Positions 1-5,027 of a stretch of 5,787 bases of DNA are shown here, piece after piece. The notes beneath the pieces were generated by a model that was given only the letters and a program-made list of their open reading frames with translations, was not told where the DNA came from and made no database searches. Location: contig JASIGS010000599.1 in NCBI GenBank assembly GCA_030052355.1, forward strand, positions 1 to 5,787, given 5' to 3'. Positions within the stretch are counted from its first letter, which is position 1. Every line of letters starts with the position of its first letter. This stretch comes from Streptosporangiaceae bacterium. Its GTDB lineage: Bacteria > Actinomycetota > Actinomycetes > Streptosporangiales > Streptosporangiaceae. Position numbers and translations under genes: made by a program.

Positions 1-735
1 ATGATGGGGTTCCCGCCGGAGGACGGGCCGAGGTTCCGCCAGTTCGTGGAGAACACGCTCGAGGGCATCAACCTGCCGCCAGAACAGCGCATCGAGCGCA
101 TGCAGGCGCTCTTCGAGTACATCCTTGACCAGGTCCATGACCACCTGGACAACCCGCGCGATGACCTGACGACATACCTGATCAACGCCGAGTTGTACGG
201 CAACAAGCTGACGGCCGACCACGTCACTGGTGCGATGGTGCTGCTGCTGATCGCCGGGATCGATACCTCGTGGAGCGCTATCGGCTCGTCGCTGTGGCAC
301 CTGGCCAGGACTCCGGCCGACCGCGAGCGGCTGGTCGCCGATCCCGCCCTGCTGCCGACCGCGATGGAGGAGTTCCTGCGGGCCTTCGCCCCGGTCACGA
401 TGGCGAGGCTGGTGAAGGACGACATGCACTGGCGGGGCGTCGACATGAAGGCCGACGACTGGATCCTGCTGTCCTTCCCGGCGGCGAACCGCGACCCCGC
501 CCAGTTTGATCGCGCAGACGAGATCGTCATCGACCGCGAGGTCAACCGGCACGCTGCGTTCGGCCTGGGCATCCACCGGTGCCTGGGTTCGCACCTGGCG
601 CGGATGGAACTGCGGGTCGCCCTGGAGGTCTGGCTGCAGCGGATCCCGGAGTTCAGCCTCGCCGACGCGGCGGGCGTGACGTGGTCAGCGGGCCAGATCC
701 GCGGTCCGCGGGCGCTGCCGCTCCGCATCGGCTGA
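1..735 (+). CDS. Cytochrome P450, C-terminal part (5' end outside window)
   Basis: Heme-thiolate monooxygenase; soluble bacterial P450s insert one oxygen atom into a small substrate using electrons from a ferredoxin. The visible 244 residues hold the family's core motifs in order: the I-helix oxygen-activation motif AGIDTS (residues 85-90, counted from base 1), the K-helix ExxR as EFLR (124-127), and the heme loop FGLGIHRCLG (187-196) with Cys194 as the iron ligand. Bacterial P450s run to about 400 residues, so some 150-170 N-terminal residues are missing. The ATG at base 1 is therefore most likely an internal Met at the window edge, not the true start, and the gene is not necessarily broken. 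The gene ends in TGA eight bases before a convergent gene, so no ferredoxin follows it. All core motifs are intact, so the enzyme is probably active. I cannot assign a CYP family or substrate. Confidence 0.95.
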   Translation: MMGFPPEDGPRFRQFVENTLEGINLPPEQRIERMQALFEYILDQVHDHLDNPRDDLTTYLINAELYGNKLTADHVTGAMVLLLIAGIDTSWSAIGSSLWHLARTPADRERLVADPALLPTAMEEFLRAFAPVTMARLVKDDMHWRGVDMKADDWILLSFPAANRDPAQFDRADEIVIDREVNRHAAFGLGIHRCLGSHLARMELRVALEVWLQRIPEFSLADAAGVTWSAGQIRGPRALPLRIG

Positions 736-743
736 TCTTCTCG

Positions 744-1430
744 CTAGTCGCGCTCGTTCCGGGCGTCGGCCACGGGTGAGCCCCGGCTCCCAACGGGCTC
801 GCCCGGGTCCTCCAGCGGGCCGGGATAGGCGGCCTCGGCACGAGCCTCAAGCTTCTTGGTGTGCTGCCTAACCATGATCAGCGCAACCACGATCACGACC
901 GCGGCCACGATGCCCAGGATCAGGCTCACCGTCCCGGAGTCCCGCTCCAGGGCCGCGCCGGCGAAATAGGCGGCCACCGTGTAGACCGCGGCCCAGACGA
1001 TCGAGCTGGCCACGGTGGCAGGGAGGAACTTGCGCCAGCTCATCCGGCTCGTGCCGGCCAGGAAAGCGGCGTAGGTGCGCAGGATCGACACGAACCTGCC
1101 GAAGAAGATCACCTTGCCGCCGTGCCGGTCGAACAGGTAGCGGGCTACCTTCAGCTTTCGCTCGTCCAGGCGGATCTTGGACCCGTAGCGGCGGGCCAGT
1201 CGGTACCCGCCCTTTTCGCCGACCCAGTACCCGACGCTGTTGCCGACGATCGCCGCCGCGGCCGCCGCCACGAAGATCAGCCACGGGGACAGCTTGTGAG
1301 TCGATCCCGCGTAAGCCCCGGCGATGATCACAGCCGTCTCGCCGGGCAGCGGGACGCCGAGGCTCTCTATGGCGACCAGCAAGAACACTGCCCAGTATCC
1401 GTAGCTGGAGACGAGGTGGCTGACGTTCAA
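744..1430 (-). CDS. DedA family (SNARE-associated / VTT domain) membrane protein
   Basis: Integral membrane protein of 228 residues, the usual DedA size. Family members support envelope homeostasis; some act in undecaprenyl-phosphate or phospholipid recycling and in proton-dependent drug or pH tolerance. The N-terminal re-entrant region carries IESLGVPLPGE (21-31), typical of the family. A Gly-rich segment GYWVGEKGG (67-75) follows, then the signature GRFVSILRTY (111-120). Arg112 and Arg118 have the same six-residue spacing as the essential arginine pair of E. coli YqjA (from memory). Hydrophobic stretches lie near 12-20, 32-42, 49-65, 136-160 and 168-187. The hydrophilic tail (188-228) is Pro/Gly/Glu-rich and probably cytosolic. 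The start is TTG, chosen because GAGGGGG stands seven bases upstream (1438-1444) and the protein begins like other DedA proteins. It lies 107 bases downstream of the protease gene on the same strand, so co-transcription is possible but unproven. The exact transported lipid is unknown. Confidence 0.93.
   Translation of the reverse strand: MNVSHLVSSYGYWAVFLLVAIESLGVPLPGETAVIIAGAYAGSTHKLSPWLIFVAAAAAAIVGNSVGYWVGEKGGYRLARRYGSKIRLDERKLKVARYLFDRHGGKVIFFGRFVSILRTYAAFLAGTSRMSWRKFLPATVASSIVWAAVYTVAAYFAGAALERDSGTVSLILGIVAAVVIVVALIMVRQHTKKLEARAEAAYPGPLEDPGEPVGSRGSPVADARNERD
774..804 (+). terminator. GC-rich hairpin, candidate terminator for the P450 gene
   Basis: GGGTGAGCCC (774-783) can pair with GGGCTCGCCC (795-804) across an 11-base loop. 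That gives a 10-pair stem in which one pair is a G-U wobble in the plus-strand RNA. It begins 38 bases after the P450 stop. No T-run follows, so it is not a classical intrinsic terminator, although stem-only terminators have been proposed in actinomycetes. It lies inside the 3' coding end of the convergent DedA gene, so the symmetry could also be a by-product of GC-rich Gly/Pro/Ser codons. Confidence 0.4.
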
Positions 1431-1437
1431 CGCTCGG

Positions 1438-1444
1438 CCCCCTC
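1438..1444 (-). promoter_or_regulatory. Ribosome binding site of the DedA gene
   Basis: On the minus strand GAGGGGG stands seven bases before the TTG codon at 1430-1428. It supports this unusual start over other in-frame choices. Confidence 0.6.
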
Positions 1445-1466
1445 GTCGTTATCTCGCGCTCAGCAG

Positions 1467-1480
1467 CCACGGACCCGTGG
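1467..1480. repeat. Inverted repeat between the protease and DedA genes
   Basis: CCACGG and CCGTGG flank the two bases AC, making a 14-base near-perfect palindrome in the 107-base gap (1431-1537) between two minus-strand genes. As RNA it would form only a 5-pair stem with a 4-base loop and has no T-run. It could be an operator for DedA, a weak terminator after the protease gene, or chance. Apart from this and the DedA ribosome binding site I see nothing else in this gap. Confidence 0.3.
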
Positions 1481-1537
1481 GCGCCCGCCGTGTACTCCAT
1501 GCTAGTGACGCCCTGGGTACCTCAGCGGTCCCGTCGG

Positions 1538-2923
1538 CTACTGCGGGGGGCCGACCGCCAGCGTGACGCGGCTCGTGGTGCTTTGCCCAGAGGGGCTGAC
1601 CCAGCTCACCGGGACCGTGTCACCCGGCTTGAGAGTGGCCAGCACGCTCTGCAGCTGCGCGGGAGACGAGGTCGATCGTCCGTCGATGGCGGTGATCACC
1701 GAGCCTCCGGTCAGGCCGGCCGAGTCCGCCGGGCTGTTGCAGACCACACCGTCTACGAGAGTGCCCGAGTTCACCGGAGCGATGGATGACGGCACCGCGA
1801 CCCCGGAATTGGACGTGTAGCAGGACGGCGTCCCGCCGCCGAACCCGCCGAACCCGCCGAATCCGCCGTCGCTCTGCTCCTGCTCCTCGGCTTGCTGCTG
1901 CGGGTTCGTGGTCGTCCCGGATCCGACGAGGATCCCGATGAACGACGGGTATCCGATCGAGATCGTGGAACTGGCGTGACCAGCGGCGATCTGACGGGCC
2001 ACCGACAGCGCGGTGTCGATGGGGATCGCGAAACCCTCCGTCTGCTGTGGCGTCGAGCCGCCGGGGAAATCGCTGTTGCTGCTCCCGGCGGTATCCATCC
2101 CGATGACCTGGCCAGCGGCGCTGACCAGCGGTCCACCGGAGTCGCCCGACACGATGCCGGCGTTCGTCTCGAGCATCCCGTGCAGGGTCTCGGTCGGTAT
2201 GGTTGCACCCACGTCGCTGGCGGTTATCGTCTTGCCAACCCCGGTGATCTCGCCGCCCGCTGGGATGATCGACCCCTGGCCCTCGGCGTTGCCGAGGGCG
2301 ACCACGGAGGCACCCACCTTGACCGTCGCGGAGTTGCCGAGCGGAACAGTGCGCAGGCCAGAGGCACCCTCAAGCTGGATGAGCGCGACGTCACCAGTCG
2401 TGTCGTAGCCGATCAGCCTGGCTGTGTACATCTTCCCGTTCGCAACCAGCTTCGCGGTGATCTTGGTGGAGTCCTCGATGACGTGGTTGTTCGTCAGCAC
2501 CAGGCCGTCGGAGTTGACCACCATGCCGGTCGCGAGACCCTCCGTGCTCTCGTACTGCATGGCGGTCTGAATGATCACCAGGCCGGGCTCGACCTTGTTG
2601 ATGACCTGCTGTTCGCTGCTCGTTCCTGACCCGCTGGAGGGCGAGCCGCCCGGGCCCGGCACGGCCCCGCCGCCGGGCAGCTGTGTCCCGGCGTTCGAAG
2701 TCGGGTGGCTGCCAGAGTGGTCAAGCGCCACGGTCAGTCCCACGGCGAGAGCCGCCGCAAGCACCGCGACGAGCAGGTGGGTCAGGAATCCGCCCCGTCG
2801 CCGCGGCTGAGGGGGCGGGCCGTAATACCCGGGCCCGCCGGGTCCGCCAGGCCAGCCTGGTTCGCCCGGATACGGATACTGGCTTGTCGGCGGGTAGTAG
2901 CCGAAGCCACTATCGTCCTGCAC
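1538..2923 (-). CDS. Membrane-anchored trypsin-like serine protease with PDZ domain (HtrA/PepA-like)
   Basis: Extracytoplasmic protease of 461 residues, expected to degrade or process misfolded envelope proteins. Residues 1-45 are a Tyr/Pro/Gly-rich cytosolic tail ending in Arg-Arg-Arg. Residues 46-67 form one membrane segment (positive-inside, N-in). Residues 68-102 are a Gly/Ser/Pro linker. The protease domain (about 105-312) shows the triad His147 (TNNHVIE), Asp178 (TTGDVALIQL) and Ser262 (SGDSGGPLV). The PDZ domain (about 321-457) holds SPADSAGLTGGSVITAIDG (397-415). The domain pattern and several phrases closely recall M. tuberculosis PepA/Mtb32A (Rv0125), but that protein has a signal peptide and no long cytosolic tail. 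An insertion of about 50 residues (334-386), rich in Gln/Glu then Gly-Phe, sits after the first PDZ strand. The only two cysteines, Cys368 and Cys395, could form a disulfide. The start is GTG, supported by GAGGTGG nine bases upstream. The triad is complete, so the protein is probably active. It is transcribed divergently from the redox operon. Confidence 0.95.
   Translation of the reverse strand: MQDDSGFGYYPPTSQYPYPGEPGWPGGPGGPGYYGPPPQPRRRGGFLTHLLVAVLAAALAVGLTVALDHSGSHPTSNAGTQLPGGGAVPGPGGSPSSGSGTSSEQQVINKVEPGLVIIQTAMQYESTEGLATGMVVNSDGLVLTNNHVIEDSTKITAKLVANGKMYTARLIGYDTTGDVALIQLEGASGLRTVPLGNSATVKVGASVVALGNAEGQGSIIPAGGEITGVGKTITASDVGATIPTETLHGMLETNAGIVSGDSGGPLVSAAGQVIGMDTAGSSNSDFPGGSTPQQTEGFAIPIDTALSVARQIAAGHASSTISIGYPSFIGILVGSGTTTNPQQQAEEQEQSDGGFGGFGGFGGGTPSCYTSNSGVAVPSSIAPVNSGTLVDGVVCNSPADSAGLTGGSVITAIDGRSTSSPAQLQSVLATLKPGDTVPVSWVSPSGQSTTSRVTLAVGPPQ
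1836..1862. repeat. Three tandem 9-base units in the protease gene
   Basis: Three head-to-tail copies of CCGCCGAAC (the last ends in T) on the plus strand. Read on the minus strand they encode Gly-Phe-Gly units, giving the GGFGGFGGFGGG run (residues 353-364) in the PDZ insertion. The unit length is a multiple of three, so copy-number change would keep the frame. Confidence 0.85.
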
Positions 2924-2932
2924 GGGACCACA

Positions 2933-2939
2933 CCACCTC
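2933..2939 (-). promoter_or_regulatory. Ribosome binding site of the protease gene
   Basis: On the minus strand GAGGTGG ends nine bases before the GTG start at 2923-2921. It is the reason for choosing this GTG. Confidence 0.6.
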
Positions 2940-2985
2940 GTAGTGGTCGCAACCTCACAACTGCGGGCAACCGCGCGCCGCCCAC

Positions 2986-3022
2986 GGCTATCTAGTAACC
3001 CATATCATCCTTAGTATTCGCT
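2986..3022. promoter_or_regulatory. AT-rich island in the divergent intergenic region, probable promoter zone
   Basis: Between the divergent protease (start 2923) and SDR (start 3123) genes, bases 2986-3022 are clearly richer in A+T than the rest of the window. On the plus strand TATCAT (3003-3008) matches the TATAAT -10 box at five of six positions and TAGTAT (3012-3017) at four. Neither has a convincing TTGACA-like -35 box 16-18 bases upstream. The island also lies about 60-100 bases upstream of the protease start on the minus strand, so it could serve both directions. The exact start sites cannot be read from sequence. Confidence 0.35.
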
Positions 3023-3045
3023 GAAGGCCGCCTCCAGGTTGCCGG

Positions 3046-3073
3046 GCGTCACAGCGCGAGATGCGTCACATCT
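3046..3073. promoter_or_regulatory. Candidate operator: repeated GCGTCACA inside an imperfect palindrome
   Basis: GCGTCACA occurs at 3046-3053 and again at 3063-3070, start to start 17 bases. The second copy sits inside AGATGCGTCACATCT (3059-3073), a 15-base palindrome with one mismatched pair. It lies 49 bases before the SDR start and just downstream of the AT-rich island, a usual place for a repressor site. No regulator gene is in the window, so the binding protein is unknown. Confidence 0.35.
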
Positions 3074-3110
3074 GGAAGTCCTGCCGGGTCATCTGATCAG
3101 TAGTTCGGCG

Positions 3111-3117
3111 AAGGAGG
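3111..3117 (+). promoter_or_regulatory. Strong ribosome binding site of the SDR gene
   Basis: AAGGAGG, a full Shine-Dalgarno match, stands five bases before ATG at 3123. It decides the start: the in-frame TTG at 3039 would add 28 residues that do not resemble the family and would precede the GxxGxxG strand. Confidence 0.85.
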
Positions 3118-3122
3118 ACCCG

Positions 3123-4076
3123 ATGCGAATACTCGTCGTGGGTGCGAGCGGCGCTATAGGCAGCCGTCTCGTTCCCCAGCTTATCGAGGCGGGGCACGAG
3201 GTGACCGGCACCTTCGTCTCCGCCGCAAGCGCCGCGAAGGTGCAGGCACTCGGTGCGCGGCCGGTTCAGCTCGACGTGCTGGACGCGCAAGCCGTGCGGG
3301 CGGCAGTCCTCGCGGCTGAGCCGGAGGCGATCGTGCACCAGGCGACAGCCCTGGCGAACGTGCGCTTCGCCCGTAGCCTGGACAAGAGCTTCGCGGTGAC
3401 CAACCAGATCAGGACCGAGGGCACCGACGCGCTGATCGCCGCCGCCGGGCAGGCGGGGGTGCGCCGGTTCGTCGCCCAGAGCTTCGCGAGCTACCGCTAC
3501 GCGCGCGAGGGCGCGATGGTCAAGACGGAGGACGACCCGCTCGACCCGGCGCCGCCGGCGGTGGCACGGCAGACGAACGCCGCGATGACGCACCTCGACC
3601 AGGCGGTTACCGCCGCGGGCGGGATCGCGCTGCGCTACGGCGGGTTTTACGGCGCGGTCAACGACGGGTTCGTTGTCCCGGTGCGCAAGCGGCAGTTCCC
3701 GGTCATCGGCGACGGCGGCGGCTACTCGTCGTTCATCCATCTCGACGACGCCGCCGCGGCGACGGTGCTCGCGCTCGAGCACGACGGGCCCGCGATCTAC
3801 AACATCACCGACGACGAGCCCGCGCCGATGAGCGAGTGGCTCCCGGCGCTCGCCGCGGCGGCCGGGGCCAAGCCGCCGAGGCACGCCCCGATCTGGCTAG
3901 CGAAGCTCATCGCGGGCGGCGGCATGGTGATGATGTCGGCGCAGTCCCGTGGCGCGTCGAACGCGAAGGCCAAGCGCGAGCTCGGGTGGCAGCTCCGCTA
4001 TCCGAGCTGGCGCGCCGGTTTCGTCGCAGCGTACGGCTCCGGGCGGCCGGGAATACCTGTCGCGCATGACGGTTGA
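3123..4076 (+). CDS. NAD(P)-dependent epimerase/dehydratase-like protein (atypical extended SDR)
   Basis: Cytosolic NAD(P)-binding protein of 317 residues, about the normal length for extended SDRs. The N-terminal Rossmann strand gives MRILVVGASGAIGSRLVPQL, with the dinucleotide motif Gly7-x-x-Gly10-x-x-Gly13. An Asp pair around 51-54 (QLDVLD) follows the third strand, and IVHQATAL (70-77) stands where SDRs have their NAG-like motif. The C-terminal part holds FIHLDDAAAATVLAL (204-218), ELGWQ (286-290) and YPSWRAGFVAAY (293-304), as in sugar epimerases and related proteins. The usual catalytic YxxxK is absent: the aligned stretch AVARQTNAAMTHLDQAV (146-162) has neither Tyr nor Lys. Other members of this subgroup, as I recall them, also lack it, so it may be a family trait, not decay. 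It is the first gene of a three-gene run and overlaps the next by 11 bases. The substrate is unknown; reductase, epimerase or a regulatory NAD(P)-sensing role all remain possible. Confidence 0.92.
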   Translation: MRILVVGASGAIGSRLVPQLIEAGHEVTGTFVSAASAAKVQALGARPVQLDVLDAQAVRAAVLAAEPEAIVHQATALANVRFARSLDKSFAVTNQIRTEGTDALIAAAGQAGVRRFVAQSFASYRYAREGAMVKTEDDPLDPAPPAVARQTNAAMTHLDQAVTAAGGIALRYGGFYGAVNDGFVVPVRKRQFPVIGDGGGYSSFIHLDDAAAATVLALEHDGPAIYNITDDEPAPMSEWLPALAAAAGAKPPRHAPIWLAKLIAGGGMVMMSAQSRGASNAKAKRELGWQLRYPSWRAGFVAAYGSGRPGIPVAHDG

Positions 4077-5022
4077 CGGTGCCATGAAGGCTGTCGGTGT
4101 AACGGAATTCGGCGGTCCCGACGCGCTGCACGTGGTGGACTTGCCCGATCCGCAGGCCGGTCCCGGCGAGCTGCGCATCCGGGTGCACGCCGCGGCGGTC
4201 AACCCCACCGATACCGGATTGCGCAGCGGCGGCCGCGCGGCCCAGCTGAAGGACGTACCGCCGCCCTATGTTCCCGGCATGGACGTCGCAGGCGTGCTCG
4301 ACCAGATCGGCTCGGGCGTGTCGACGGACCTGCGGGTCGGTGACCACGTGATGGCGATCGTCGTGCCACATGGCTCCCACGGCGGATACTCCGAGCTCAT
4401 CGTGCTGCCGGCTGAGTCGGTGACCGCGGTCCCGGCGGGAACGAGCGACGCCGCGGCGGCCACCCTGCCGATGAACGGGCTGACCACCCGTCAGGCGCTG
4501 GACCTGCTCGGCCTGCAACCGGGCCAGACTCTGGCCGTGACCGGAGCCGCCGGAGCCGTTGGCGGTTACGCCGTGCAACTCGGCCGGGCCGAGGGCCTGC
4601 GCGTCATCGCCGACGCCTCGGAGGCGGACGAACGGCTCGTCAAGGATCTCGGCGCCGACGTCGTGGTGAGCCGCGGCCCCGACTTCGCCCAGCGGGTGCG
4701 CCAGGTGGTACCCGGCGGCGTGGACGGGCTGGTCGACGCTGCACTGATGAACGAGCTCGCCGTTGCCGCCGTGCGCGACGGTGGCGGTATCGCCACGGTG
4801 CGGGGATTCCGGGGAGCGCAGGAGCGCGGCCTCACCTTCTACCCGGTGTCGGTGCGCGACTATGCCCGCGAGCACGCGAAGCTCGACCGGCTGCGGCAGC
4901 AGGCGGAGTCTGGCGAGGTGACCCTCCGCGTCGCCCGGATCCTGCCGAAGGAACGTGCCGCCGAGGCGCACCGGATCCTGGAGGCCGGCGGCACCCGGGG
5001 CCGGCTGATCCTGGAGTTCTGA
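4066..5022 (+). CDS. Zinc-free MDR oxidoreductase (NADPH:quinone oxidoreductase-like)
   Basis: Medium-chain dehydrogenase/reductase of 318 residues, expected to use NADPH to reduce quinones, enones or similar electrophiles in the cytosol. The GroES-like N-domain (about 7-125) begins KAVGVTEFGGPDAL (8-21) and contains the family pattern AAVNPTDTGLRSG (43-55), PYVPGMDVAGVL (67-78) and VGDHV (91-95). The Rossmann domain carries AVTGAAGAVGGYAVQLG (157-173), the AxxGxxG NADPH loop of quinone oxidoreductases. The protein has no cysteine, so neither catalytic nor structural zinc can be bound as in alcohol dehydrogenases. Two starts are possible. ATG at 4066 overlaps the SDR gene by 11 bases; ATG at 4084 gives 312 residues and lies 7 bases after the SDR stop. 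The conserved family sequence begins at the second Met, and neither has a clear Shine-Dalgarno. Either way translation is likely coupled to the SDR gene. Subclass and substrate are not determined. Confidence 0.93.
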   Translation: MTVDGAMKAVGVTEFGGPDALHVVDLPDPQAGPGELRIRVHAAAVNPTDTGLRSGGRAAQLKDVPPPYVPGMDVAGVLDQIGSGVSTDLRVGDHVMAIVVPHGSHGGYSELIVLPAESVTAVPAGTSDAAAATLPMNGLTTRQALDLLGLQPGQTLAVTGAAGAVGGYAVQLGRAEGLRVIADASEADERLVKDLGADVVVSRGPDFAQRVRQVVPGGVDGLVDAALMNELAVAAVRDGGGIATVRGFRGAQERGLTFYPVSVRDYAREHAKLDRLRQQAESGEVTLRVARILPKERAAEAHRILEAGGTRGRLILEF

Positions 5023-5027
5023 GTCGG

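Noticed and set aside
1..3. ATG at base 1 as the true start of the P450
   Set aside because: The protein would lack about 40% of a P450, including the N-terminal helices. The window edge explains this better than a truncated gene.
861..1505. Frames on both strands overlapping the DedA gene (plus 861-1505, minus 868-1500)
   Set aside because: Both are Arg/Pro/His-rich shadows. The DedA frame carries the family signature and a ribosome binding site.
1892..2629. Plus-strand reading frame (245 codons) opposite the protease gene
   Set aside because: Lies antisense to the catalytic His/Asp/Ser region, and its Arg/Gly/Asp-rich translation has no domain signal.
2645..2680. GC-rich runs in the protease linker region that could fold
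   Set aside because: They follow from Gly/Pro/Ser codons of the linker (residues 82-93); no clean stem with compensating design is visible.
3093..3100. CTGATCAG perfect 8-base palindrome upstream of the SDR
   Set aside because: Short, does not extend, and expected by chance. Not enough to call an operator.
3039..3122. TTG start giving a 28-residue N-terminal extension of the SDR
   Set aside because: The extension is unlike the family, would cover the candidate operator, and ATG at 3123 has a perfect AAGGAGG at the right distance.
3066..3884. Minus-strand reading frame (272 codons) opposite the SDR gene
   Set aside because: Arg-rich composition without motifs, and it covers the SDR ribosome binding site and start. 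It is a shadow of the SDR gene.
3907..4971. Long minus-strand reading frame (354 codons) opposite the SDR end and the MDR gene
   Set aside because: Rich in His, Arg, Gly and Ala with no recognisable domain. The plus strand holds clear SDR and MDR proteins; long antisense frames are expected at this GC content.
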